From the NCBI GenBank assembly GCA_017303335.1, contig JAFLBK010000001.1, forward strand, positions 1,307,001 through 1,371,000: a stretch of 64,000 nt of DNA. The letters are read 5' to 3'. A program made the position numbers and the translations under genes. Origin of the DNA: Chitinophagales bacterium. GTDB taxonomy: Bacteria; Bacteroidota; Bacteroidia; Chitinophagales; Chitinophagaceae. Every line of letters starts with the position of its first letter. Positions within the stretch are counted from its first letter, which is position 1. Under the pieces are notes generated by a model. That model ran no database searches and was not told where the DNA came from. It saw only the letters and a list, made by a program, of their open reading frames with translations. Positions 44,295 through 53,036 of the stretch are shown one piece after another.

Positions 44295-45341
44295 TCAGTC
44301 AGTAAATAAATCGATAAATATTTCAGCAATCACGTCAGTTGAATATAGAATTACGGAGTTATGTTCCTTATTGTTGACAAACACTTCCAATGTTCTTTCC
44401 TGCATCTCTTTTTGATCCCTTACAATATGCCACTGCTCAATGTCCTCCTTCATCGCCCGGCAAAAACTGATCACCTGCATGCCCATGGCCAGCGCTTCCT
44501 GGCATACACCCGAAAACCCTTCGTAGGAAGAAGGGTGAAGCAGCAGTTTTGAGCGTGCCATCAGTGTAAGTAAATCGCGATGGGGTATTTCACCAGTCAA
44601 TGTAAGATTATCCGTGAGATCATGTTGTTTTATCAACGCGATGAGTTTTTCCTTTTCGGGTCCATCGCCTGCCAGCACCGCTTTCACACCCGGCAGCCGC
44701 TCCTTGATCGATGCAACCACTTTCACGAAAAGATCAAATTGTTTTAACGGGATCAATGAACCGGCGCCGAGGATGTGGATGGTTTTGCTTTCAGTTGCTG
44801 CCGGCAATCGTTTTACATCAATGCCGGAAGGAATCACATGGACGGGCCTTATTCCGTAGTGCTGTTCAAATTCAGCCTGCAATGAATCCGACAAAGCGAT
44901 CAATTCAGCCGCTTCCGGCTTTATATATCGTACATACTTATTTCCCTCCCTCGCATCCTGTCCTAATAACCAGCAGTAATGCCGCAGGCCGTTATCGGTG
45001 GCAAACTGTTTTCCTACCGCGGCGCATTCGCCGAGCCAGAAACTTAACAGGCCGATGATCTTGTTCGTACGGTGAATTTTTTTAAGTACCGCGGCAATCT
45101 CCCGGGCACGGATGATCCGGGAAACCCCGCCCTTGTTCTTACCGTTAAAACTGATCACCGTTGCGTTGTGCCAGTTGTAGGTTCTTTTGAAGTACGGGTA
45201 TTGAAATGCGAGCACAACAATATTCAGGTCGGGATAATTTTCTTTCAATACCCTCACCAGGCCCTGCTGCATGGGCAGGCAGTTGGTATCGGCTTCCGAC
45301 GCGGCAAATCCGGGAGTGAGTATGAGCAGGGTATCAGGCAT
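44295..45341 (-). CDS. glycosyltransferase family 4 (GT-B)
   Basis: 348 residues. C-terminal GT4 domain: ILGAGSLIPLKQFDLFVKVV and the E-x7-E region SSYEGFSGVCQEALAMG. The last ~100 bases of coding (44295-44400, encoding the C-terminus) are AT-rich in contrast with the rest, marking the right edge of the second AT-rich island. It overlaps the ABC transporter gene by 8 bp. Confidence 0.9.
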   Translation of the reverse strand: MPDTLLILTPGFAASEADTNCLPMQQGLVRVLKENYPDLNIVVLAFQYPYFKRTYNWHNATVISFNGKNKGGVSRIIRAREIAAVLKKIHRTNKIIGLLSFWLGECAAVGKQFATDNGLRHYCWLLGQDAREGNKYVRYIKPEAAELIALSDSLQAEFEQHYGIRPVHVIPSGIDVKRLPAATESKTIHILGAGSLIPLKQFDLFVKVVASIKERLPGVKAVLAGDGPEKEKLIALIKQHDLTDNLTLTGEIPHRDLLTLMARSKLLLHPSSYEGFSGVCQEALAMGMQVISFCRAMKEDIEQWHIVRDQKEMQERTLEVFVNNKEHNSVILYSTDVIAEIFIDLFTD

Positions 45342-46998
45342 CGAGCGAGATGATTTTATTGCAGTAGCCGAGGCTCTTTTTGTCGTGTGTGATCATTAGT
45401 ACTGTTTTACCATTTTGTGCAGCCTGTTTGAACCAGGCCAGCATTTTTTGTGCGGCTTCCTCATCGAGTTCGTTGAAGGGTTCATCGAGTAAGATGAGCG
45501 GGGCATTCTTATAGATCGCCCGGGCGATGGCGATGCGTTGCTGTTGTCCGCCGCTGATGTTCTTACCATTCTCCGTGATCATTTTATCCAAACCTTCGGG
45601 AAATAATTTTAGTACCTCATCGAGCCCGGTTGCCTGCAGGGCTTCGGTAAGCCGCTGTTGGTCCGGGGCTGTTTCTTCGAGGGTGATATTGCGGAGCACC
45701 GTATCGTGAATGAAAAATCCCTGCTGCCGTACGTAGGCGATCTGGGGCCAGTACTTCTGTATGTCTTCGGGCGCCGTGGCGATGCCGTTGAAGAGGATAG
45801 CTCCTTTTTCCACCGGCAGAAAACCGAGCAAGAGGTTGAACAGGGTGGTTTTACCACGGCCCGATTCACCGCTGATGCCGAGGAAATCGCCCGGCTGTAT
45901 CTCGGTAGAAAAATCATGCAGCAGGTGGCGGTCGCCGTATTTAAAACACACACGACGCATACCTATTGAGCCAATCGGACCAGGCGCCCCGGCCGGAACT
46001 GTTTTGTTCGTACTACTGCTTGTTATCGATGGTTCGGCGGCAGCGAATTCGTAGGCACGCATCTGTCCGAACAGGTTGATGACCTTTACCATGCCGGGGA
46101 TGATCTTATAGGCAGCCGCCATGAAAGCGCCGATCGTGATGAGCATGCTGCTGTTATTGCCGCTGTATTTGGCGATCAGTACCAGCACGAACAAACCCAG
46201 AACGGCGAATACTTCAATGATGCGGGCGGGCAGGTTCTGCAAGGCCAGGGAGTTGAACAGGTGGGTGCTGAAGGTTCGCCGGGCCCGGATGAAGCGTTGC
46301 AGGAAAAAATCGTTGCGGTGATAGATATTGCCTTCTACGTATCCTTTCAGCGCATCCAGCACATAGCGGAACGAATGTTCGTTGCTTTGCTGGATATCTT
46401 TTTTGTAAGCGGTGAGTTTTTTCTTGACAAACCAGAATACCACGCTTACCGGGGGCAACAGCACCAGCAGGAGCAGGAGAAATAATTTGGCATTGAAGAG
46501 CAGGATTGCCAGTACGGTCATGGCCATGAGCGACAGTTGCGTGATAATCTGTTGCAGCCCCGACAGCATGTATTGGCAAAAATCGAAGGGCCGGAAACAG
46601 ATATTACGGATGTGTACCGACGAATCGGTGTTTACGAATGAGTCGAATGAAGAGCGCTGGTATTCCAGCAGGTTGTTATACGAAATGCGTATGGCCACCC
46701 CGTTCACAAAGCGGGCCTGGCGTTTTGATATCCAGTAGCCGAGAAAATTTTTTACACCGAACAGCAGCACAAAGAGCGCAATCAGCAGCACCGAATCGCG
46801 GTTGGCCAGCCAGGGAGGCAAAAAGGCAGGCCTGTAGGTTTGTGCGGGTTGTATATAATATTGTATCACCCAGAGCAGCCCGGCCAGGAAAAGGATGTCG
46901 AGCACATTCACCAGCACATCGCCCAGCAGCAATGTATAGAACTGCTTCTTTTCTTTCGGGTTCAGTACCCGGCCTATGTTCTGGATGGTATGGGTCAA
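45334..46998 (-). CDS. ABC transporter, fused permease and ATPase (PglK/MsbA-like)
   Basis: About 554 residues from a proposed TTG at 46998; longer readings would overlap the sugar transferase gene by over 100 bp, so the start is uncertain. Six TM helices lie in the N-terminal 300 residues. ATPase domain: Walker A GESGRGKTTLFNLL, signature NISGGQQQRIAIARAI, Walker B LILLDEPFNEL, H-loop ITHDKKS. Exporters of this type flip lipid-linked oligosaccharides (PglK) or lipid A (MsbA). Placement between the sugar transferase and a GT4 favours a glycan-lipid cargo. Confidence 0.87.
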   Translation of the reverse strand: MTHTIQNIGRVLNPKEKKQFYTLLLGDVLVNVLDILFLAGLLWVIQYYIQPAQTYRPAFLPPWLANRDSVLLIALFVLLFGVKNFLGYWISKRQARFVNGVAIRISYNNLLEYQRSSFDSFVNTDSSVHIRNICFRPFDFCQYMLSGLQQIITQLSLMAMTVLAILLFNAKLFLLLLLVLLPPVSVVFWFVKKKLTAYKKDIQQSNEHSFRYVLDALKGYVEGNIYHRNDFFLQRFIRARRTFSTHLFNSLALQNLPARIIEVFAVLGLFVLVLIAKYSGNNSSMLITIGAFMAAAYKIIPGMVKVINLFGQMRAYEFAAAEPSITSSSTNKTVPAGAPGPIGSIGMRRVCFKYGDRHLLHDFSTEIQPGDFLGISGESGRGKTTLFNLLLGFLPVEKGAILFNGIATAPEDIQKYWPQIAYVRQQGFFIHDTVLRNITLEETAPDQQRLTEALQATGLDEVLKLFPEGLDKMITENGKNISGGQQQRIAIARAIYKNAPLILLDEPFNELDEEAAQKMLAWFKQAAQNGKTVLMITHDKKSLGYCNKIISLDA

Positions 46999-47023
46999 GG
47001 GAAAGAACTTTTCGGCAAGGTAC

Positions 47024-47797
47024 TCAGAGCCGGATGCTTTTACAAATGGTTCGGAACAGGATCGACAGGTCGAGCCGGAGCGACCAATGACGGATATAGA
47101 AAAGATCCATCTCAACCCGGGACCGCATCTTATGCAATTCATCCGTTTCGCCCACAAAGCCCATCACCTGGGCCAGGCCGGTAAGTCCGGGTTTAACCCG
47201 GTGACGGCCAGCATAGTTACGGATCAGGCCATCGAACTTGATGTTTTCGCTGACCATGTGCGGCCGGGGGCCGATCACCGACATATCGCCCAGTAACACA
47301 TTGAAAAATTGCGGAAGTTCATCCAGGTGATAACGCCGCAGGAATTTTCCAAAGCGGGTGATGCGCTGATCATTCTTGCCGGCGGGCAGGATATCCGCGT
47401 CGGCATTGCATACCATCGACCGGAATTTGATGCAGGAAAAAAGTTCACCGCGTCGTTTGTTCCTTTTTTGCAGGAAGAAGACCGGGCCTCTAGAATCCAG
47501 TTTGATAAGAATGGCGATCAGTGCTGTAATCCAGGAAAGCAGGAAGGTGATCACAAAAGCGGATACCGTGATATCGATCGCCCGTTTCAGCATGCGGTTA
47601 TACCTGCTCCCGAGCGGGTGTGCCTGTTGTTGCAGGATGAAATGCCGCAGGTCGATGACCGCAGCCGGATTCTGGCCGGCCAGGTGCAGCGGAACAAATG
47701 GGGAATCCTCTTCGACGGGCACGATCGTAAGATTGGCGGCTGCTGAAATACCGGCGGATTTTATCTCCTGGCTCATGGCATTCGTTTCTGTATCCAT
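47024..47797 (-). CDS. initiating sugar-phosphate transferase (polyisoprenyl-phosphate hexose-1-phosphate transferase)
   Basis: 257 residues, PF02397 type. One hydrophobic re-entrant/TM segment (about 72-98), then the catalytic core with KFRSMVCNAD (about 120), DELPQFFNVLLGDMSVIGPRP (about 160-180) and KPGLTGLAQV (about 203-213). It would transfer a sugar-1-phosphate to undecaprenyl phosphate, the first committed step of the glycan. The N-terminal ~65 residues are not conserved-looking. It lies at the right end of the main polysaccharide block, transcribed with the ABC transporter. Confidence 0.93.
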   Translation of the reverse strand: MDTETNAMSQEIKSAGISAAANLTIVPVEEDSPFVPLHLAGQNPAAVIDLRHFILQQQAHPLGSRYNRMLKRAIDITVSAFVITFLLSWITALIAILIKLDSRGPVFFLQKRNKRRGELFSCIKFRSMVCNADADILPAGKNDQRITRFGKFLRRYHLDELPQFFNVLLGDMSVIGPRPHMVSENIKFDGLIRNYAGRHRVKPGLTGLAQVMGFVGETDELHKMRSRVEMDLFYIRHWSLRLDLSILFRTICKSIRL

Positions 47798-47865
47798 CCA
47801 ATCGCTGATGCCCCGGCGGCGGTTGCCTGGAAAAGGGATTAGTCAAACTGGCTTATATTAGTTGC

Positions 47866-49020
47866 ATGAATACACAAGCAGACCGTGTCCGCGAAAAATA
47901 CCGGGCGCTTTTTGGTTCCGAACCCGGCGTATGGTTTTCGCCGGGCCGTATCAACCTGATCGGCGAACACGTGGATTATAATGACGGCTACGTAATGCCC
48001 GCCGCCATCAATAAAGGCGTTTGGTTCGCCATCGCCCGAAACGACAGCGATACCATCCGCTTTCACGCGGCGGATCTTGATGAATCTTTTTCCATCCCGT
48101 TACAGCAGCTACAGCGCCAGGAAGGCTGGAAGAATTATGTGCTCGGTGTATTGCACGAATTACGGCTTTTACAAAAAAACATAACCGGTTTTGATTGTGT
48201 GTTCGGCGGCGATATACCCCGCGGCTCGGGCATGAGTTCCTCGGCGGCCGTAGAGGGCGGACTGGCCTATGCCCTCAATGAACTGTTTGGTTTTGGAATG
48301 GGCCGCACCGAACTGGCGCTGCTTTGCCAGCGTGCCGAGCATAATTACCCGGGCGTTAAATGCGGCATCATGGATATGTATGCCAGTTTGCATGGAAAGA
48401 AGGGGCAGGTATTGCTGCTGGATTGCCAACGGATCAGTCATGAATATTTTCCATTGAAACTGGATGGATACAGCATCGTGCTGCTTAATAGTAAGGTGCA
48501 CCATTCGCTGGCCAGCGGCGAATACAATATCCGGCGGCACAACTGCGAAGAAGGACTTGCGTTGCTCAAAGAACAATTGCCCGTTCATTCATTCCGCGAT
48601 ATAACCAGCGTTGAGCGCATTGAACCGTTCCGGGAACGGATGCGCCCGGAAGTATATGCCTGCTGCCGGTATGTGATTGAAGAGATGCGGCGTACACGGC
48701 AAGCGGCAGCCTGCCTGCAGCAAAACAGCCTGGCCGGGCTCGGACAACTGATGTTTGAAACACACGAGGGACTGAGCGGATTGTATAAAGTGGGGTGTGC
48801 GGAAACGGATTTCCTGGTGGAGCAGGCGAAAAATAATACGGCAGTAATCGGCGCCCGGCAGATGGGCGGCGGTTTTGGCGGATGCACCATCAACCTGGTA
48901 AAGACGGAAGCGGTGGATGACTTTATGGAACAGTGCCGGCTGGCTTACCACAACCGGTTTTCAATAGCGCTGGAAGGATACGTAATGGAAACAGCCGACG
49001 GAACGGGTAAGATCGAATGA
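47866..49020 (+). CDS. galK: galactokinase
   Basis: 384 residues, full length. GHMP kinase motifs: signature GRINLIGEHVDYNDGYVMP (about 27-45), phosphate-binding DIPRGSGMSSSAAVE (about 111-125) and C-terminal MGGGFGGCTINLV. It phosphorylates galactose at C1 in the Leloir pathway and could feed UDP-galactose to the neighbouring glycosyltransferases. It diverges from the sugar transferase gene; no galT or galE is seen nearby. Confidence 0.95.
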   Translation: MNTQADRVREKYRALFGSEPGVWFSPGRINLIGEHVDYNDGYVMPAAINKGVWFAIARNDSDTIRFHAADLDESFSIPLQQLQRQEGWKNYVLGVLHELRLLQKNITGFDCVFGGDIPRGSGMSSSAAVEGGLAYALNELFGFGMGRTELALLCQRAEHNYPGVKCGIMDMYASLHGKKGQVLLLDCQRISHEYFPLKLDGYSIVLLNSKVHHSLASGEYNIRRHNCEEGLALLKEQLPVHSFRDITSVERIEPFRERMRPEVYACCRYVIEEMRRTRQAAACLQQNSLAGLGQLMFETHEGLSGLYKVGCAETDFLVEQAKNNTAVIGARQMGGGFGGCTINLVKTEAVDDFMEQCRLAYHNRFSIALEGYVMETADGTGKIE

Positions 49021-49062
49021 CGCTCTATCCCCGTTCATGATTGACAACCGGTAAAAAAACAC

Positions 49063-49422
49063 TCATTCGGTTGGTAACGGTAATCCCTGCTGCCGCAAAA
49101 AACTCAGCATATCCCAATAGCCGCGTTGAAATACGATCTTATCATTCAGAATATGAAAGAATCCGCAACCCCGTAATCCTTTCGGATCCTTCCATTCAAG
49201 TATGGCCCATTCGCCATCCTGGAAAATATGCTCGATGATGCAAACCATTTCGGCCCTGGCAAATTCTTCCCGGAACATGTTATGGATGGCTTTCTTTCCA
49301 TGCAGGGGTTCATTCACCACCTGGTGGTTGACGGCGTCCTCGGCATAGAACCCGGCCAACGCATCGGCATCGCCGGTATTGAAGGTCTCAACCCACTTCT
49401 TTACCAGTTCCCTTGGTTGCAT
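49063..49422 (-). CDS. SnoaL/NTF2-like protein
   Basis: 119 residues with the SnoaL-like pattern VKKWVETFNTGDADALAGFY, then AVNHQVVNEPLHGKKAI and the terminal strands around CGFFHILNDKIVFQRGYWD. Single-domain, cytoplasmic, function unknown; not close enough in sequence to the 12.1 kb SnoaL-like protein to call them duplicates. It stands alone between galK and hsp20. Confidence 0.82.
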   Translation of the reverse strand: MQPRELVKKWVETFNTGDADALAGFYAEDAVNHQVVNEPLHGKKAIHNMFREEFARAEMVCIIEHIFQDGEWAILEWKDPKGLRGCGFFHILNDKIVFQRGYWDMLSFLRQQGLPLPTE

Positions 49423-49651
49423 ATGGTATCGTTTTTTGTGTTCGGATAAAATTGCTCATTTTCCACCAACCGACAAACAGGGGGTCGATTAAGAACGGAT
49501 TAATTTATCCGGTCCTGCACGGAGCCGGTACCAGGCAGATAAAGTAGACTGAAAATTTTTCACAACCGCTGAATTTTTTTCACCGGTATTCTGTCAGCCT
49601 TTCATTTTCGGGCCCCTGGAACAGGCTTTGTTTTTTTGGCGGGAAAAATCA

Positions 49652-49682
49652 TTTTTTAACCTTAAAAAAGGAGGAAGTTATG
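49652..49682 (+). promoter_or_regulatory. hsp20 leader: U/A hairpin next to a perfect Shine-Dalgarno sequence
   Basis: TTTTTTAA (49652-49659) pairs with TTAAAAAA (49662-49669) around a CC loop, directly followed by GGAGG (49670-49674) and ATG at 49680. Alternative pairing of CCTT or the U-run with AAGG/AGGAG would mask the ribosome binding site. Perfect SD sequences are unusual in this phylum, so this site probably matters for control. Confidence 0.45.
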
Positions 49683-50159
49683 ACAACGGGTATTATCAAA
49701 ACCGGCAATGGCCAAACCAGCCTGCCCGCAGCATCCTTCAGCGGCCTGATCGATCGTGTTTTTCAACACAACCTCAACCGTTTTTTTGAGGATGATTTCT
49801 GGGGCTTTAATGGTATCAACCGGCAGAACCAGGTACCGGTAAACATTACCGAAACCGACAAGAGCTATGAATTGCAGCTGGTAGCGCCCGGACTGAAAAA
49901 AGAAGATTTTAAGATCAGTCTTGAAGGCGATCTGCTTACCATTTCGCATGAGCACAAGGAAGAGAACAACCATGAAAACAAAACAGAACGATGGCTTCGT
50001 AAGGAGTACAGGATGCAGACCTTCAGCCGTAGTTTCAACCTTGATGAAAAGCTGGATTCAAACAAGATATCTGCGCAGTACCGCGATGGTATCCTTCATC
50101 TTAACCTGCCGAAGAAGGAAGGAGCCCAGCGCCTGTTCAAGACCATCGAGATCAAATAA
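49680..50159 (+). CDS. Hsp20/alpha-crystallin small heat-shock protein
   Basis: 159 residues. The alpha-crystallin domain runs from about 50 to 150 (VPVNITETDKSYELQLVAPG, ISLEGDLLTISHEHKEE, then the closing AQYRDGILHLNLPKKE). The N-terminal arm has the FxDDFWGF-type segment. It holds unfolding proteins for DnaK/ClpB; oligomeric and cytoplasmic. A terminator follows, so it is monocistronic. Its leader shows a candidate temperature-responsive structure. Confidence 0.95.
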   Translation: MTTGIIKTGNGQTSLPAASFSGLIDRVFQHNLNRFFEDDFWGFNGINRQNQVPVNITETDKSYELQLVAPGLKKEDFKISLEGDLLTISHEHKEENNHENKTERWLRKEYRMQTFSRSFNLDEKLDSNKISAQYRDGILHLNLPKKEGAQRLFKTIEIK

Positions 50160-50184
50160 GTTTTTACGGGTTGATCACTGGGGA

Positions 50185-50211
50185 AACGGCTGCTCTATTT
50201 GAGCAGCCGTT
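50185..50211. terminator. intrinsic terminator after hsp20
   Basis: AACGGCTGCTC (50185-50195) and GAGCAGCCGTT (50201-50211) form a perfect 11-bp stem with a 5-nt loop between converging genes. Confidence 0.85.
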
Positions 50212-50226
50212 ACATATTTACAGGCA

Positions 50227-51381
50227 TCACACTTTAATATAAATCTTTTTCCGGTCGAGCAACCAGGCCAGGAACCACATCATGCCGATGAAACAAAGGG
50301 CGTATACCAGCGAACCGATCCGGGGATCGGAGGGAATGATGGGCTTGCAAATATGTTCGTAAAACCAGTTCAACGGGTTCAGGTATTTGGGCTTGCCTGT
50401 ATCGGTCACACCATTGGAAATACGGATGAGCCAGAGTGTTTTCGGGATCAGGGCGCTCATGGCAAAGATGAAAAGGGCATTCTTGCCGAATACATCGAAA
50501 AAGCGGCTCCACCAGCCCTTATTGTTCCTGAACTCGATGAGGTAGATGAACAGGGAAAGAATCAGCAGGGCCAGTCCGGTGGTATATATCGTATAGCTGC
50601 TGGTCCAGATCTTTTTATTGATCGGGAATACCATATCCCAGCAAAAGCCGGCGAAGATCAATACACAGCCGGCCACAAAAAGTCCGTTCAGCATTTCGTG
50701 CGTCTTTCCTTTCTGCAGGATATAGTTGCCCACGAGGTAGCCGAGGATCACCTGCACAACGGCGGCGAAACTGTTCATCAGTCCTTCGGGGTCGAAAGCC
50801 ACGCCCTCGCCATGATACATGTGTTTTTCCCCGATCAGGGCCTTGTCGATGCCGGTGCCGAACCAGCCCTGCAGGCTGAAAGGATCGGCCGGATTCATCG
50901 CAACACACAAGAACCAGTAGAAGAGCAGGAGGAAGGCCCCGGCCACAAAGGAACCCCGTACCTTGAAGAAGTGCACAAGCACCGAAGCAAAGAAATAACT
51001 CACCGCGATGCGCTGCAATACGCCGAAGATGCGGAGTGTTTCAAAGGGCTTGGCCACGATCTTCCCCGCATCATCATATTTGATAAAGGGAAACCAGTTC
51101 AGGAAGAGCCCGATCAGAAAGATCAGCAGGGAACGTTTGATCACTTTGGCCCAGAAATGTCCTTCACCGGCCGCTTCGATCCTTGGCATCACGAAGGCCA
51201 TCGCGTTGCCCACGGCAAAAAGAAAGAAAGGAAAAACCAGGTCGGTAGGCGTTACGCCATGCCAGGAAGCGTGTTCCAGTGGCGGAAAGATATGGCTCCA
51301 GGAACCCGGGTTATTGACCAGGATCATCAGGGCCACCGTGCTGCCGCGGAATACATCGAGGGAGTAAAAGCGTTCTTTCAT
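50227..51381 (-). CDS. DUF5009/NagX-like membrane acyltransferase (heparan-glucosaminide N-acetyltransferase type)
   Basis: 384 residues with ten or so hydrophobic segments. The N-terminus RFYSLDVFRGSTVALMILVN, then GVTPTDLVFPFFLFAVG matches the bacterial homologues of HGSNAT, which acetylate glucosamine across a membrane using cytosolic acetyl-CoA. In Bacteroidota these occur near glycan-utilisation genes; here the immediate neighbours are unrelated. A catalytic His cannot be fixed by eye. Confidence 0.85.
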   Translation of the reverse strand: MKERFYSLDVFRGSTVALMILVNNPGSWSHIFPPLEHASWHGVTPTDLVFPFFLFAVGNAMAFVMPRIEAAGEGHFWAKVIKRSLLIFLIGLFLNWFPFIKYDDAGKIVAKPFETLRIFGVLQRIAVSYFFASVLVHFFKVRGSFVAGAFLLLFYWFLCVAMNPADPFSLQGWFGTGIDKALIGEKHMYHGEGVAFDPEGLMNSFAAVVQVILGYLVGNYILQKGKTHEMLNGLFVAGCVLIFAGFCWDMVFPINKKIWTSSYTIYTTGLALLILSLFIYLIEFRNNKGWWSRFFDVFGKNALFIFAMSALIPKTLWLIRISNGVTDTGKPKYLNPLNWFYEHICKPIIPSDPRIGSLVYALCFIGMMWFLAWLLDRKKIYIKV

Positions 51382-51605
51382 AAGCAGGCCATTGGTATTC
51401 AGAAAGGTAGGTAAATTATTTTAATCCCGCCATCGGGATTAGATGTTGTTCAACAGGTTGCGTTAGCCGGTTTTCAAAAAACAAAAGTTGGCGCCGCCTG
51501 AATCCTGAATGCCTGTTTAGCCGTATCTTTTCTTATTCATTTTCTATACGCACTGTGTAGAGAAGCCCTGATCCTGCCCGCATTGTTACCAGTAAATACT
51601 TGTCG

Positions 51606-53036
51606 ATGGAAGCTGATGAGAAATTCCTGAAACTATTTCATAACAACCTGGTAGGTATGATATGTACCGACGAAGATCACCGGGTTACCGACATCAATGA
51701 TCACCTGCTCGACCTGATAGGCCTCGAACGCCATGAGGCGTTGGGTAAAACGGGTATTGAACTCAACCTGCTGAACCCTGCCCGCATCCAGGCGATGTGG
51801 CAGGAGATGGCCAAGGCCGGGCGGCTCTCAAACCTGGAGGTGCCTTTTGTTACTCCGGCGGGCGAACGAAAGACGCTGCTTCTGTCAACCGAGAAGATAC
51901 TCATCAAAGACAGGCCTTTCTGGCTCAGCACGATTCTCGACATCAGCATTAAAAAACAGGCGGAAGATAGCATTGCCGACAGCGAACTCCGCTTTCGCAC
52001 ACTGGCCAAAACAGCGCCGGTGGGGATCTTTGAAACCGATGAGAAAGGCAATACGATCTATGTGAACGAAGCCTGGATGGAATACTCCGGTCTTAGTTTC
52101 GAGGAAGCGATGAACAACGAATGGATGAACATGATCCATCCCGAAGACCGTGAAGACCAGATCAACAAATGGGTTGAACGGTCGCTGAAAGGAGAAACTT
52201 CTTTTTCCGAATACCGGATCATCAACAAGGCCGGGCAGCTGCGCTGGGTGAATGGCCGGGCCATTCCGCTCAAGGGGCAGGATGGTACGATCACCGGGTA
52301 TATCGGAACCATCGCCGATGTAACCGAGATCAAGCAGGCGCTGGAAATTCTGAAACAGAATCACGACAGCCTGAATGAGCGCAACGAACAGCTACGCGAC
52401 CTGAGTACCTACCTGCAGCGGGTGCGGGAAGATGAACGGGCTAAAATTGCCAGGGAAATACACGATGAACTCGGGCAACAGCTTACCGGGCTCAAAATGG
52501 ACATCAGCTGGCTCAAGAAAAAAGCAGGTCAGCAGGGTGGAGACGACATCGTTGCCAAATTCGACGACGCCATGCACCTCATCGATACGGCCGTGAAATC
52601 GATACGCCTGATCGTTACCGAACTGCGGCCCAGCGTGATCGATGACCTGGGACTGAACGCCGCCTTCGAATGGCAGATCGATGAGTTCAAGGAACGAACG
52701 GGCATACCCGTGCAGTACAAAAGCCGGTTCAGCGATTCGGATGTGGATCCGGGTTCCTCCGTCGGGTTGTTCCGCATTCTGCAGGAGTCATTGACCAACG
52801 TGGCCCGGCATGCCAGCGCCAAAACAGTAATGGTGAATATTGAAAAGCGTGCGGGAACGATTGAAATGGTGGTGCAGGACGACGGGGTGGGTTTTGATAC
52901 CAGCATCAAACAGGCCGAACACAGTTATGGCTTATTGGGCATCCAGGAGCGTATCTATATGATGAAGGGCGATTTTCATATCCATTCCCGGCCCGGCAAC
53001 GGAACCCGGATCAATGTAAGCATACCGGTTTCCTGA
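51606..53036 (+). CDS. soluble PAS-PAS sensor histidine kinase (HisKA_3/NarX type)
   Basis: 476 residues from the ATG at 51606; TTG at 51600 is an alternative. Two PAS domains (about 5-118 and 125-245), a HisKA_3 dimerisation region with REDERAKIAREIHDELGQQ (phospho-His about 287) and HATPase_c boxes (ESLTNVARHA, DDGVGFD, GLLGIQERI). No TM segments, so it senses a cytoplasmic signal, possibly redox or a ligand. No response regulator lies next to it, so its partner is elsewhere. Its stop abuts the converging ABC-F gene. Confidence 0.92.
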   Translation: MEADEKFLKLFHNNLVGMICTDEDHRVTDINDHLLDLIGLERHEALGKTGIELNLLNPARIQAMWQEMAKAGRLSNLEVPFVTPAGERKTLLLSTEKILIKDRPFWLSTILDISIKKQAEDSIADSELRFRTLAKTAPVGIFETDEKGNTIYVNEAWMEYSGLSFEEAMNNEWMNMIHPEDREDQINKWVERSLKGETSFSEYRIINKAGQLRWVNGRAIPLKGQDGTITGYIGTIADVTEIKQALEILKQNHDSLNERNEQLRDLSTYLQRVREDERAKIAREIHDELGQQLTGLKMDISWLKKKAGQQGGDDIVAKFDDAMHLIDTAVKSIRLIVTELRPSVIDDLGLNAAFEWQIDEFKERTGIPVQYKSRFSDSDVDPGSSVGLFRILQESLTNVARHASAKTVMVNIEKRAGTIEMVVQDDGVGFDTSIKQAEHSYGLLGIQERIYMMKGDFHIHSRPGNGTRINVSIPVS

